A stretch of DNA of 64,000 bases, taken from positions 62,001 through 126,000 of the forward strand of contig NZ_MDET01000003.1 of assembly GCF_002075885.1 (NCBI RefSeq), written 5' to 3'. Below the pieces are notes generated by a model. That model did not search any database. It had not been told where the DNA came from and saw only the letters and a program-made list of their open reading frames with translations. Every line of letters begins with the position of its first letter. Within the stretch, counting starts at the first letter, position 1. Source of the DNA: Manganibacter manganicus (lineage in GTDB: Bacteria; Pseudomonadota; Alphaproteobacteria; Rhizobiales; Rhizobiaceae). Made by a program: the position numbers and the translations under genes. Shown here piece by piece: positions 1-8,487 of this stretch.

Positions 1-521
1 GCGCTCCGGCCGCCATCCAGCCACTGGAATTGAAACGCGAGGCGCCGCTGACCACAGAGGCCGTCGCGGCAACGGAAAAAGCGGCAGCACCCGTTACCAC
101 CGGCTCCACGCCGGCCCCCACTGAGGAAAGCGAAATCCAGCGCTTCTGCTCCAACATCGCCGACGCCGCGCGCGACCGGCGCTATTCGCTCCAGGCCGCA
201 GAGCTGAAGCAGCTTCGCACCGAACTCGATGGCCGCGTCAAGGCGCTGGAAGCCAAGCGCGCCGAATACGAGGAATGGCTGAAGCGGCGCGAGGTGTTCC
301 TCGCCCGCGCGCAGGAAGGCGTGGTCAAGATCTATGCCGACATGAAGCCCGACGCCGCGGCGGAGCGGCTGGCGCTGGTCGGCCCCGAACTGGCCGCCGC
401 CATACTGATGAAGCTCGAGCCGCGCAAGGCCAGTGTCATCTTCAACGAAATGGACGAAAAGGCCGCCGCCACGCTGACCAAGGTAATGGCGAGCGCGGCG
501 CGCAGGGTGGACCCCTCATGA
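1..521 (+). CDS. motE: MotE, MotC chaperone (5' end outside window)
   Basis: The reading frame is open to the left edge, so the start lies upstream and only about the last 172 codons are present. An Ala/Pro-rich stretch is followed by a coiled coil (about residues 45-105 of the visible part) and a C-terminal segment with AERLALVGPELAAAILMKL and FNEMDEKAAATLTKVM, the MgtE_N/MotE-like module. In Sinorhizobium MotE is a periplasmic chaperone that stabilises MotC; motC is present here at 7111. The stop overlaps the flgH start as ATGA, so the two are translationally coupled in a motE-flgH-fliL-fliP operon. The assignment rests on domain type and gene order. Confidence 0.8.
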   Translation, partial: APAAIQPLELKREAPLTTEAVAATEKAAAPVTTGSTPAPTEESEIQRFCSNIADAARDRRYSLQAAELKQLRTELDGRVKALEAKRAEYEEWLKRREVFLARAQEGVVKIYADMKPDAAAERLALVGPELAAAILMKLEPRKASVIFNEMDEKAAATLTKVMASAARRVDPS

Positions 522-1222
522 CCAGACAAATATTGATCCTGTGCGCGGCGGCCATGCTCGGCGGTTGCGCCGCCGATCTCAACGAGGTCGGCCGCAAGCC
601 GACCCTCTCACCCGTGGGCGCCGGCATCGAAGGCGGCAGCACCTCCATCTATCGTTATCCCGAATCGCCGGCCAAGCCGGTCAAGAAATTCTCGCTTTGG
701 GACGATCGGCAGAGCCGCCTGTTCACCGATCCACGCGCCTTGAGCCGCGGCGACCTCCTGACCGTCAAGATCCGCTTCAACGACCGGGCCAAGTTCAAGA
801 ATCAGAACGATCGCAGCCGCACGGCGGAACGCTCCATCGGCTTCGGCGCCGATCTCGGCTGGGACAGCTACAAGACCAGCGGCAAGGGACTCGGCACGCT
901 GGATTCAAAGACCGAAACCAACGCCGACGGCGCCATCGAACGCTCCGAGGCGCTCGATCTCAATGTCGCCGCCGTCGTCACCGACGTGCTGCCGAACGGC
1001 AATCTGATGATCAAGGGATCGCAGGAAGTGCGCGTCAATGCCGAGCTTCGCGTGCTCACCATCGCCGGCATCGTGCGCCCGGCCGATATCGGCGCGGAAA
1101 ACACCATCTCCTACGACCGCATTGCCGAGGCGCGCATTTCCTATGGCGGGCGCGGACGGGTGAGCGAGATCCAGCAACCGGCCTATGGCCAGCAGATCCT
1201 CGACCAGGTCCTGCCGTTCTGA
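518..1222 (+). CDS. flgH: Flagellar L-ring lipoprotein FlgH
   Basis: A 234-residue protein that forms the outer-membrane L ring around the flagellar rod. The N-terminus is a lipoprotein signal with lipobox LGGC, the modified Cys being about residue 17. The body carries the FlgH pattern SLWDDRQSRLFTDPRA, GDLLTVKIRFNDRAKFKN, and a C-terminal region with VLPNGNLMIKGSQEVRVN and ILDQVLPF. Length matches the family (about 230). The ATG overlaps the motE stop codon by 4 nt, and fliL follows after 12 nt with a GGAG ribosome site, so this is an operon member. Confidence 0.96.
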   Translation: MTRQILILCAAAMLGGCAADLNEVGRKPTLSPVGAGIEGGSTSIYRYPESPAKPVKKFSLWDDRQSRLFTDPRALSRGDLLTVKIRFNDRAKFKNQNDRSRTAERSIGFGADLGWDSYKTSGKGLGTLDSKTETNADGAIERSEALDLNVAAVVTDVLPNGNLMIKGSQEVRVNAELRVLTIAGIVRPADIGAENTISYDRIAEARISYGGRGRVSEIQQPAYGQQILDQVLPF

Positions 1223-1234
1223 CGGAGACACATC

Positions 1235-1717
1235 ATGGCATCCGTCGATGAGGCGCAGCCCCCGAAGACCGGTCCTTCGCTGGTGGTCCAGCTTGCCATG
1301 CTGGCGGCGATGACGGTCGCCGCGCTCGGCGCCGGCTGGCTGTCCGGCTCCTATCTCAAGCGCACCGAGGCGCCGGCAAAGCCAGCCGCAGCCAAGGCGG
1401 AAACGGCAGAAAAATCCGGCGTGATCGCCGACGGCATGACGCTGGTCGATCTGCAACCGATCACCACCAATCTCGCCGCTCCCAATGATGTATGGGTGCG
1501 GCTCGACGCCTCGCTGGTTCTCGACGAGCCGCAGCCGGAACAGATCGTCCAGGCGATCCATCAGGATCTGCTTGCCTTCATCCGCACCGTCAAGCTGCAT
1601 CAGGTCGAAGGCGCCAGCGGCTATCAGCATTTGCGCGCCGACCTCAAGGAGCGCGCGCAAATCCGCAGCGAGGGCCACGTCAAGGACGTGCTGATCAGGA
1701 CGCTGGTGTTCGAATGA
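1235..1717 (+). CDS. fliL: Flagellar basal body protein FliL
   Basis: A 160-residue inner-membrane protein with one N-terminal membrane segment (about residues 16-37, VVQLAMLAAMTVAALGAGWL) and a periplasmic stomatin-like FliL domain ending in VKDVLIRTLVFE. FliL surrounds the stator and supports torque. GGAG lies 8 nt before the ATG at 1235, and the stop overlaps the fliP start (ATGA). A second protein of similar design is encoded at 24678. Confidence 0.92.
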   Translation: MASVDEAQPPKTGPSLVVQLAMLAAMTVAALGAGWLSGSYLKRTEAPAKPAAAKAETAEKSGVIADGMTLVDLQPITTNLAAPNDVWVRLDASLVLDEPQPEQIVQAIHQDLLAFIRTVKLHQVEGASGYQHLRADLKERAQIRSEGHVKDVLIRTLVFE

Positions 1718-2445
1718 AAACCCTGCTTGCCTCCATCGCCCTTGTGATGGCGATGGCCACGCGCGCCGCCGCCCAGCAGATCGATCTCGGCGGCATCGGC
1801 CAGTTCGACGGCACGACCGCCGGCTACATCATCCAGATGTTCGGCCTGCTCTCCGTGCTTTCGGTGGCGCCCGGCCTGCTTATCATGGTCACGAGCTTCA
1901 CCCGCTTCGTCATCGCCTTTTCGATCCTGCGGGCCGGCATCGGCCTGCAATCGACGCCGGCCAATCTGATCCTGATCTCCCTGTCGCTGTTCATGACCTT
2001 TTACGTCATGGCCCCGACCTTCGATCAGGCCTGGAACGGCGGCGTCAAGCCGCTGATGAACAACCAGATCAGCCAGGCGGAGGCGCTGGAGAAGATTTCC
2101 GATCCCTTCCGCGGCTTCATGCTGCGCAATGTGCGCGACAAGGATTTCGACCTGTTCGCCGACCTCGCCCGCGAGCGTGGCCAAAAGGTCGCCCGCGACA
2201 CGGTGGACCTGCGCATCCTCGTGCCCGCCTTCATGATCTCGGAAATCCGCCGTGGCTTCGAGATCGGCTTCCTGATCGTGCTGCCCTTCCTGGTCATCGA
2301 CCTGATCGTCGCCACCATCACCATGGCGATGGGCATGATGATGCTGCCGCCGACAGTGATCTCGCTGCCGTTCAAGATCATGTTCTTCGTGCTGATCGAC
2401 GGCTGGAACCTTCTGATCGGCAGCCTGGTGCGCTCGTTTCACTAG
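1714..2445 (+). CDS. fliP: Flagellar export gate protein FliP
   Basis: A 243-residue core subunit of the flagellar type III export gate (FliP5FliQ4FliR1 complex). A cleavable signal peptide (about residues 1-20, ending ATRAAAQ) is typical of FliP. The family signatures are seen in MVTSFTRFVIAFSILRAGIG near the N-terminus, FMISEIRRGFEIGFLIVLPF, and MGMMMLPPTVISLPFKIMFF near the C-terminus. It is the last gene of the motE-flgH-fliL-fliP run and its start overlaps fliL. A palindromic intergenic repeat starts within its stop codon. Confidence 0.97.
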   Translation: MKTLLASIALVMAMATRAAAQQIDLGGIGQFDGTTAGYIIQMFGLLSVLSVAPGLLIMVTSFTRFVIAFSILRAGIGLQSTPANLILISLSLFMTFYVMAPTFDQAWNGGVKPLMNNQISQAEALEKISDPFRGFMLRNVRDKDFDLFADLARERGQKVARDTVDLRILVPAFMISEIRRGFEIGFLIVLPFLVIDLIVATITMAMGMMMLPPTVISLPFKIMFFVLIDGWNLLIGSLVRSFH

Positions 2446-2488
2446 AGCCTGATCTCGAAAAGTTGCAGACTTTTCGGATAAGATCATG
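2444..2488. repeat. Intergenic palindromic repeat of rhizobial type
   Basis: An imperfect palindrome directly after fliP. GATCtCGAAAAGT and ACTTTTCGgataaGATC pair around a short loop (tgcag), and the ends read agagcctgat and gatcatgc. This pattern is widespread between genes in Hyphomicrobiales. Folded as RNA it could act as a transcription end or stabiliser for the fliP transcript, but no T-run follows. Confidence 0.6.
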
Positions 2489-2684
2489 CGGCAAAACAAG
2501 AACCCCATACAACGCCGCCTTCACCGCCTGCCGTTAGCGGTTTGGTAGGAATTCGTGGTCATAAAAGCAGGCACAAGGTTGGAATGCGTCGCCACAGACG
2601 CATAGGCATGATGCCGCTCCATCCTCGCCGGTAGATTTCCGGCATGTCCCTCCGTAAAATCCAGTCCACAAAGGGGCAGGTCAC
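2489..2684 (+). promoter_or_regulatory. Flagellin upstream region and likely 5' UTR
   Basis: About 200 nt without a coding frame I can support, between the fliP repeat and the flagellin start. It should hold the flagellin promoter and leader. In related species FlbT and FlaF (both encoded at 15 kb) act on flagellin synthesis post-transcriptionally, so a regulatory 5' UTR here is plausible. I could not fix a -35/-10 pair with confidence. A GGGGCAGG stretch 4-11 nt before the ATG is the ribosome site. Confidence 0.35.
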
Positions 2685-3476
2685 ATGACCAGCATTCTCA
2701 CCAACGCGTCCGCAATGACGGCATTGCAGACGCTTAACCAGACCAACAAGAATCTCGCCGCCACGCAGAACCGCATCGCAACCGGCCAGCGCGTCTCGAC
2801 CGCTTCGGACAACGCCGCTTACTGGTCGATCGCAACGACCATGCGCAGCGAGAATCTGGCGCTCTCCGCCGTCAAGGACACGCTGAATCTCGGCGCCGCA
2901 GTTGTCGATACCGCCTATACCGGGTTGAACGAAGCAATCGATCTGGGCAAGCAAATCCAGTCGAAATTCGTAGCTCAGGCGCAGTTCGCGTCCGGGTCGG
3001 CCGAACATACGGCCATCGCGAACGAAATCACGGCTTTGACGGCTCAGATCACCAAGATCGCCGGTTCGGCCACGTTCCAGGGCAAGAATCTGCTCGCGAC
3101 AGGCGGTGACCTCACGCTCGTCAATGGTATCGATTCCGCAACAGGCGCCGCGGCCACCACGACCATCGCCGCCTATGATCTGGCAGGCGCGGCAACCAGC
3201 ATGACCGATGCCGCCACCACCAAAACCGCGCTGGACGCCATGAACGCCGCAGCCGCCAAATTCGGCACGCAAAAGAGCAGCATCGAATCGCAGCAGCGCT
3301 TCACCAAGGCCATGATGGATGCGATCGATCGCGGCGTCGGCGCTCTGGTCGATGCCGACATGAACGAGGAATCGACTCGGCTCCAGGCGCTTCAGGTGCA
3401 GCAGCAGCTGGGCATCCAGGCGCTGTCGATCGCCAATTCCAGCCCGCAGTCGATCCTGTCTCTGTTCCGCGGCTGA
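2685..3476 (+). CDS. fliC: Flagellin
   Basis: A 263-residue filament subunit, short for a flagellin. The N-terminal D0/D1 helices (TNASAMTALQTLNQTNKNLA, then RIATGQRVSTASDNAAYWSI) and the C-terminal D1/D0 helices (LQALQVQQQLGIQALSIANS, ending SLFRG) are joined by a small middle of about 100 residues, so large outer D2/D3 domains are absent. It is a single-gene unit with its own leader and a strong terminator at 3505. It is the only flagellin in this window; relatives often carry several copies elsewhere. Confidence 0.96.
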   Translation: MTSILTNASAMTALQTLNQTNKNLAATQNRIATGQRVSTASDNAAYWSIATTMRSENLALSAVKDTLNLGAAVVDTAYTGLNEAIDLGKQIQSKFVAQAQFASGSAEHTAIANEITALTAQITKIAGSATFQGKNLLATGGDLTLVNGIDSATGAAATTTIAAYDLAGAATSMTDAATTKTALDAMNAAAAKFGTQKSSIESQQRFTKAMMDAIDRGVGALVDADMNEESTRLQALQVQQQLGIQALSIANSSPQSILSLFRG

Positions 3477-3504
3477 TCGAAACCGTCTCAGGCACAATTT
3501 CGCC

Positions 3505-3544
3505 GGGCCGCGCTTTCAATTGAAGGCGCGGCCCGATTTCATTT
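3505..3544 (+). terminator. Rho-independent terminator after flagellin
   Basis: A near-perfect hairpin: gggccgcgc (3505-3513) pairs with gcgcggccc (3526-3534) and the inner part tttca/ttgaag also pairs, giving a stem of about 14 bp. The following atttcatttt is T-rich. It separates highly expressed flagellin from fliF. Confidence 0.85.
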
Positions 3545-3599
3545 TCGCACAAGCTTCGTTTCCTAATCTGACCCGGCGCAATTGTGCGAGGAGCAATCC

Positions 3600-5234
3600 G
3601 TGCCGGAACAAGTCCAGAGAATCGTCTCCAATCTGCAGGCCTTCGGCACCAGAAGGCTGATGCTGATGGGCGCCATCACCGCGCTGGTGATGGCCGTGAT
3701 CGGCGTCGGCGCGCTCTATCTCAACCGCCCCGCCTATGAGACGCTCTATGTCGGGCTCGAACGCTCGGACGTGAACCAGATCGGCATGGTGCTTGGCGAA
3801 GCCGGCATCAAGTTCGATGTCGGGGCGGACGGCACCAGCGTGCTGGTTTCCGCCGGCAACACGGCGCGGGCGCGCATGCTTTTGGCCGAAAAGGGCCTGC
3901 CGACCAGCGCCAATGCCGGCTACGAGCTGTTCGACAATATCGGCTCGCTCGGCCTCACCTCCTTCATGCAGCAGGTCACTCGCGTGCGCGCGCTGGAAGG
4001 CGAGATCGCCCGCACCATCCAGTCGCTTTCCGGCATCAAGGCGGCGCGCGTCCATATCGTCATGGCCGAACGCGCGAATTTCCGCCGCGAAGAACAAAAG
4101 CCCTCGGCCTCCGTCGTCATCCGCTACAGCGGCAGCGACGCGGAAAAGACCGCCATGTCGATCCGCCACCTCGTCGCCGCCGCCGTTCCGGCGCTTTCGG
4201 TTGAAAATGTCACCATTCTCGACTCCCACGGCACCCTGCTCGCCTCCGGCGATGACCCGTCCAACAGCAGCGCCGCCCGCACGCTCGGCGTCGAGCAGAC
4301 CGTGGAAGCCCAGATCGAGGAAAACATCCGCCGCGCGCTCTCGCCCTATCTCGGGCCGGACAATTTCCGCGCCAGCGTCAAGGCCGACGTCAACACCGAC
4401 AGCCGCCAGACCGAGGAAACCATCTTCGACCCCAATTCGCGCGTCGAGCGTTCGGTGCAGTCGGTGAAGGCCAACGAGGCCAGCAACCAGATGCAGGGCT
4501 CCACGCCCACCACCGTCGAACAGAACCTGCCCGAAGCGCAGCCGGAAGCCACCAACGGCCAGAAGTCGAGTTCGCAGAACGACCGCCGCGAGGAGATCAC
4601 CAATTACGAGATCAACTCCAAGAAGATCGCCACCGTTTCCAACGGCTACACCTTGACCCGAATGTCGGTCGCCGTGGTGGTGGACCGCAAGCGGCTGGCC
4701 GCGATCCTCGGCAAATCCGCAACCCCGGACCAGATCGACACCCGCATCGCCGAAATCCAGAAGGTCGTCGCCTCCGCCACCGGCTTCGACGAAAAGCGCG
4801 GCGACATCATCGAGGTGCAGGCGGTGGAATTCATCGACGGGCTGGACGGCGTGCCGGTGGAACAGCCCGGCATGCTCGATGCACTCAGCCATTACACCGG
4901 CAGCCTCATCAATGCCGCCGCTTTCATCGTCGTTGTCTTTCTGGTCGCGTTCTTCGGCCTGAAACCGATGGCCGCGGCGCTGACCGCCCAGCCGGCAATC
5001 GCCGCCGCCCCAAGCTTCGATGACGTGCAGCGATCGCTGCCGACGCCGCAGGACGTGGCGGCGGACACCCCCGCTCTGCCGGGCGCCGACAACGCCCCCG
5101 CGCCGGCGATCGACGATTTGCGCCGCAAGCTCAGGCCGGCGCCGCAGGAAAGGCTGGCGCGCATGGTCGACATCAACGAAGAACGCACCGCCACCATATT
5201 GCGCAAATGGGCGTCCGCGGAAGCGGCGGCCTGA
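3600..5234 (+). CDS. fliF: Flagellar MS-ring protein FliF
   Basis: A 544-residue inner-membrane protein forming the MS ring and housing the export gate. There is an N-terminal membrane segment (about residues 20-43, LMLMGAITALVMAVIGVGALY), ring-building motifs (LYVGLERSDVNQIG, AGYELFDNIGSLGLTSFMQQ, ALEGEIARTIQSLSGIKAARVHIVMAE), a flexible middle, and a second membrane segment (about residues 433-455, NAAAFIVVVFLVAFFGL). The C-terminal VDINEERTATILRKWA is the FliG-binding tail. I chose the GTG at 3600 because GAGGAG lies 6 nt upstream; a TTG at 3582 would be upstream of that site. It starts the next operon. Confidence 0.96.
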   Translation: MPEQVQRIVSNLQAFGTRRLMLMGAITALVMAVIGVGALYLNRPAYETLYVGLERSDVNQIGMVLGEAGIKFDVGADGTSVLVSAGNTARARMLLAEKGLPTSANAGYELFDNIGSLGLTSFMQQVTRVRALEGEIARTIQSLSGIKAARVHIVMAERANFRREEQKPSASVVIRYSGSDAEKTAMSIRHLVAAAVPALSVENVTILDSHGTLLASGDDPSNSSAARTLGVEQTVEAQIEENIRRALSPYLGPDNFRASVKADVNTDSRQTEETIFDPNSRVERSVQSVKANEASNQMQGSTPTTVEQNLPEAQPEATNGQKSSSQNDRREEITNYEINSKKIATVSNGYTLTRMSVAVVVDRKRLAAILGKSATPDQIDTRIAEIQKVVASATGFDEKRGDIIEVQAVEFIDGLDGVPVEQPGMLDALSHYTGSLINAAAFIVVVFLVAFFGLKPMAAALTAQPAIAAAPSFDDVQRSLPTPQDVAADTPALPGADNAPAPAIDDLRRKLRPAPQERLARMVDINEERTATILRKWASAEAAA

Positions 5235-5240
5235 TCGACA

Positions 5241-5870
5241 ATGAACGCCGCTTTATTCGATCTCCTGCCGGATTTCGGGACAACAGCGCCGAAGGCATCC
5301 AGGGCTGCCCGAAACGGTGCATGCACGTCGCCGGAGAGTATTGAACCCACGGTTCCCGAGCGCGATCTCGGCGCCCTTGTCGCCGAGGCGGTGGCGGAAG
5401 CCGAAACCGCGCTGGCATTGCGGCTGAACGAAGCCCATCAGGCCGAGATCTCGGCCTTGCAAGCCGCGCATCTTGCTGAAAAGACCGCGTTTCTGGAAAC
5501 GCTTGGCGACGATGTCGGCAAAGCCGTGGCAGCGCACATGACCGAAATGGAACAGCGCGTCGCCACGCTCACCGCAACAGCGGTGGCGCGCTTGCTGGGC
5601 GGGCATCTGAGTAACGATTTACAGCGCCGCTCATTGGAGGCGCTGACCGCCACGCTTAGCGATGCGATGCGCGACGGCGAGGCCGTGCGCATCAAGATTC
5701 GCGGCCCGGCGCTCCTGTTCGAGACCTTGCAAACCGCCCTCGGCGGGCTCGCCGGCAATCTCGATTTCAGCGAGGCCGACGGCTTCGACCTGACGGTCAC
5801 GATCGACGATGTCGTGTTCGAAACCCGCATGGCCGAATGGTCGGGCGCGCTTTCGGAGGTCCTTGCATGA
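5241..5870 (+). CDS. fliH: FliH-like flagellar assembly protein
   Basis: A 209-residue protein without membrane segments. A variable N-terminus is followed by a long Ala/Glu-rich coiled coil (about residues 50-125, EAVAEAETALALRLNEAHQA) and a C-terminal alpha/beta part (VRIKIRGPALLFETLQTALGG, DLTVTIDDVVFETRMAEW) that resembles FliH/YscL, the stator of the export ATPase. The sequence is divergent, so the symbol follows position (between fliF and motB) plus architecture. Its stop overlaps the motB start. The ATPase FliI is not in the window. Confidence 0.7.
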   Translation: MNAALFDLLPDFGTTAPKASRAARNGACTSPESIEPTVPERDLGALVAEAVAEAETALALRLNEAHQAEISALQAAHLAEKTAFLETLGDDVGKAVAAHMTEMEQRVATLTATAVARLLGGHLSNDLQRRSLEALTATLSDAMRDGEAVRIKIRGPALLFETLQTALGGLAGNLDFSEADGFDLTVTIDDVVFETRMAEWSGALSEVLA

Positions 5871-7111
5871 ATATGGACCAGCCGCGACAGGAGATCATCA
5901 TCGTGCGTCGCAACCGTGACGACCACGACGACGCGCATCACGGCGGTGTGTGGAAAATCGCCTTCGCAGATTTCATGACGGCATTGATGTGCTTCTTCCT
6001 GGTGATGTGGCTGATCAACGCCGCCAACGACCAGACGAAATCCGCCGTCGCCAGCTATTTCAACCCTATCAAGCTGATGGATCGAAACACCGGCAGCAAG
6101 GGGCTTTCCAGTCTCGGCACCGGCCAGAAAGGTGAAGGCCCGCCAGCCGGCAGCACGCAGGAAGACGACAGCGAGAACGGCCAGAGCGAAGCGGGCAAGG
6201 CCACCTCCAACGCCCAGCAGAGCGACCAGGGCACGAAATATCCTTCCGATGAAAAGCTGTTTACCGATCCCTATGCGGTGCTGGCTGAAATCGCCATGGA
6301 CGCCGGCACGATGCAAAATGTCAGCCGCAAGGGCGAAGGCGGCGCGCAGACGTCCGGCCCGGCCACCGGCGCTTCGGGCGGGCAATCCTATCGCGACCCG
6401 TTCGCACCCGATTTCTGGTCGCAGCAGGTGGCGACACCACTTGCCGAAGCCAGCGCCGAGCGGCCAAAGATCGAAGACCCGCCATTAAAACCCGGCGACA
6501 AGGCGGCCGAGGCCCCGAATCCGAAAACGGAAGCGGTGTCCATGACGGCTGAAAAGCCCCTTCCGGACAGTTCGGGCCTACAGGTCAGGACCGCAGACAC
6601 GGCAACCGAGCTTCCGCCTCTCGAAAAGACCCGGCCGAAGCCGACGGAAGAGAGCGTCAAGGCCGCGGCGCAGGTCGAGGCCGAACTTGCCGAGGCGTTC
6701 AAGCCTGGCGAGACGATCAGCAAGGGCATCTCGGTCGAGGCGACCGACAAGGGCGTCGTCATCTCGATCACCGATCAACTCGATTTCGGCATGTTCCAAA
6801 TCGGCTCGGCCACGCCCAGCCGCGATCTGGTGCTGGCCATGGACAAGATCGGCCGCATCGTCGAGGGCCAGAAGGGCAGGATCGTCATTCAGGGGCACAC
6901 CGACGCCAGGCCGTTCAAGGGCGACACCTATGACAATTGGCGCCTTTCGACCGCCCGCGCCCATGCCGCCTATTACATGCTGGTGCGCGGCGGCGTGGAC
7001 GAGGCGCGCATCACCGAGGTGGCGGGTTTCGCCGACCGGCAACTCAAGGACAAGAACAACCCGCTATCGGCCGTCAACCGGCGCATCGAGATCCTGCTGG
7101 AGACCGACTGA
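5867..7111 (+). CDS. motB: Flagellar motor stator protein MotB
   Basis: A 414-residue stator subunit coupling proton flow to rotation and anchoring the stator to peptidoglycan. The single membrane helix (about residues 31-50) carries the proton-binding Asp at residue 35 in FADFMTALMCFFL. A long Pro/Glu-rich linker of about 200 residues, typical of rhizobial MotB, leads to a C-terminal OmpA-like domain with IQGHTDARPFKGDTYDNWRL and NRRIEILLE. The ATG overlaps the preceding stop (ATGA) and the stop overlaps motC. The partner motA is outside the window. Confidence 0.96.
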   Translation: MNMDQPRQEIIIVRRNRDDHDDAHHGGVWKIAFADFMTALMCFFLVMWLINAANDQTKSAVASYFNPIKLMDRNTGSKGLSSLGTGQKGEGPPAGSTQEDDSENGQSEAGKATSNAQQSDQGTKYPSDEKLFTDPYAVLAEIAMDAGTMQNVSRKGEGGAQTSGPATGASGGQSYRDPFAPDFWSQQVATPLAEASAERPKIEDPPLKPGDKAAEAPNPKTEAVSMTAEKPLPDSSGLQVRTADTATELPPLEKTRPKPTEESVKAAAQVEAELAEAFKPGETISKGISVEATDKGVVISITDQLDFGMFQIGSATPSRDLVLAMDKIGRIVEGQKGRIVIQGHTDARPFKGDTYDNWRLSTARAHAAYYMLVRGGVDEARITEVAGFADRQLKDKNNPLSAVNRRIEILLETD

Positions 7112-8487
7112 TGCGGCGCGCGGCACGGCTCTGCATCGCCGGCATCACGTTGGCGGGGGCGGCCCTAGCGGGGTTGGCATTTCCGGCGCGCGCGCCGGCA
7201 GCCGAGCCACTGCAACTCTACCAGTTCGTGCGTTCCCTGCAACTGGTGCAGGACCGCATCGCCGCCGGCGATCACGCGACTCTGCCCATGCAGGCCAAGC
7301 TGCTCGAAATGATCGATGCCAGCCTTCGGGCGACAGACCCGCAAGACCTCACGACGCCGGAGAATTTCCGGGCGCTGCTGGTCTATGGCATGAGCGGCGG
7401 CAACCCGCTTACCGTGAAAACCTCAAGCGCGCGCATGGCGCTTGACGCCAGCCAGCGCGCCCTGATGGACGGCGTACTGGCCTATCTCTGCGGCCGGCCG
7501 GCTGCCGCGATCGAGGCGCTCAAGCCGATCGATCCGATGGCCATGCCCGCCGACCTCGGCGCTTTCGTCGCCCTGGTCAAAGGCTCGCTGCTCGGCGCGG
7601 AAAAACCGGAACAGGCCCTTCGCCTGCTCGATCAGGCCCGGCTGCTCAGCCCCGGCACGCTTGTCGAGGAAGCCGCCTTGCGGCGCTCCACCGGCATTGC
7701 GATCACCGTTGGCGATGCAGGCCGCTTTGCTCTGGCATCGACGCAATATGTCGAGCGCTTCCTCCATTCGCCCTATGCGAGCCAGTTCGCCGATTCATTT
7801 GTCGCCGGCGTCGTCGCCTTGAACCAGACCGTCAGCCGGGACAGGATCGCCGACATCACGGCCATGATGGATGCCGAACGCGAGCGGGTCATCTATCTGC
7901 GCATCGCCCGCAGCGCCGCCATCGCCGGGTTGACTGACCTTTCAGCCTTCGCCGCAGCGAAAGCAAGAGCGGATCACTCGCCGACCCGCCCCGACGATCC
8001 GCGCGGCCTGCTTTACAGCAGCCTCTCCGCCCTCACCTCCGCGACCATTCCTGAACTCGGAAAGGCATTGCAGAAGATCGACCGGAGCGGCCTCTCGGCA
8101 AGCGACCGCAAGCTCCTGGACGCGGCGCAAATCGTGGCGCGGGAAGTCGTTGCGCCGCCGCCGCCGATTCTTGCCGCCAAGGCCGATCCCCTGCCCGGCA
8201 CGAATGATCGCGCTGCGCCCAAAGCATCGGCCGACCCGGCCAGGCCCGAGGCAACCGTGGACGAGAGCGGCCTGCCTCCCGTGGAAGGCGTTTTGCCCGA
8301 GCCAGAAAGCGGACAGCAGGAGGGAAGGCCATCGCCAGCCGATCTTGCCGGCGTCAGCCGGAACGCACCCGAAGCGAACGCGGCGACGGCGGCGGTGCCT
8401 ACCGACGACCCCACGGCAGCGGCCATAGCCCGCACGAAACGCAAGCTCGACATGATCGATCAATTGCTCGGAGCTTCTCCGCAATGA
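7111..8487 (+). CDS. motC: Chemotaxis/motility protein MotC
   Basis: A 458-residue periplasmic motility protein found in Hyphomicrobiales; in Sinorhizobium it binds the periplasmic part of MotB. A signal peptide (about residues 1-30, ending ARAPAAE) precedes a helical body starting LQLYQFVRSLQLVQDRIAAG, with RRSTGIAITVGDAGRFALAS and QYVERFLHSPYASQFADSF. The C-terminal third is Pro/Ala-rich and probably disordered. It starts at the A of the motB stop and overlaps fliK by 4 nt, so motB, motC and fliK are coupled. Confidence 0.93.
   Translation: MRRAARLCIAGITLAGAALAGLAFPARAPAAEPLQLYQFVRSLQLVQDRIAAGDHATLPMQAKLLEMIDASLRATDPQDLTTPENFRALLVYGMSGGNPLTVKTSSARMALDASQRALMDGVLAYLCGRPAAAIEALKPIDPMAMPADLGAFVALVKGSLLGAEKPEQALRLLDQARLLSPGTLVEEAALRRSTGIAITVGDAGRFALASTQYVERFLHSPYASQFADSFVAGVVALNQTVSRDRIADITAMMDAERERVIYLRIARSAAIAGLTDLSAFAAAKARADHSPTRPDDPRGLLYSSLSALTSATIPELGKALQKIDRSGLSASDRKLLDAAQIVAREVVAPPPPILAAKADPLPGTNDRAAPKASADPARPEATVDESGLPPVEGVLPEPESGQQEGRPSPADLAGVSRNAPEANAATAAVPTDDPTAAAIARTKRKLDMIDQLLGASPQ

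Noticed and set aside
1624..2508. 294-codon frame opposite fliP
   Set aside because: His/Gln/Asp-rich nonsense produced by reading the complement of a hydrophobic membrane gene; fliP is unmistakable on the + strand.
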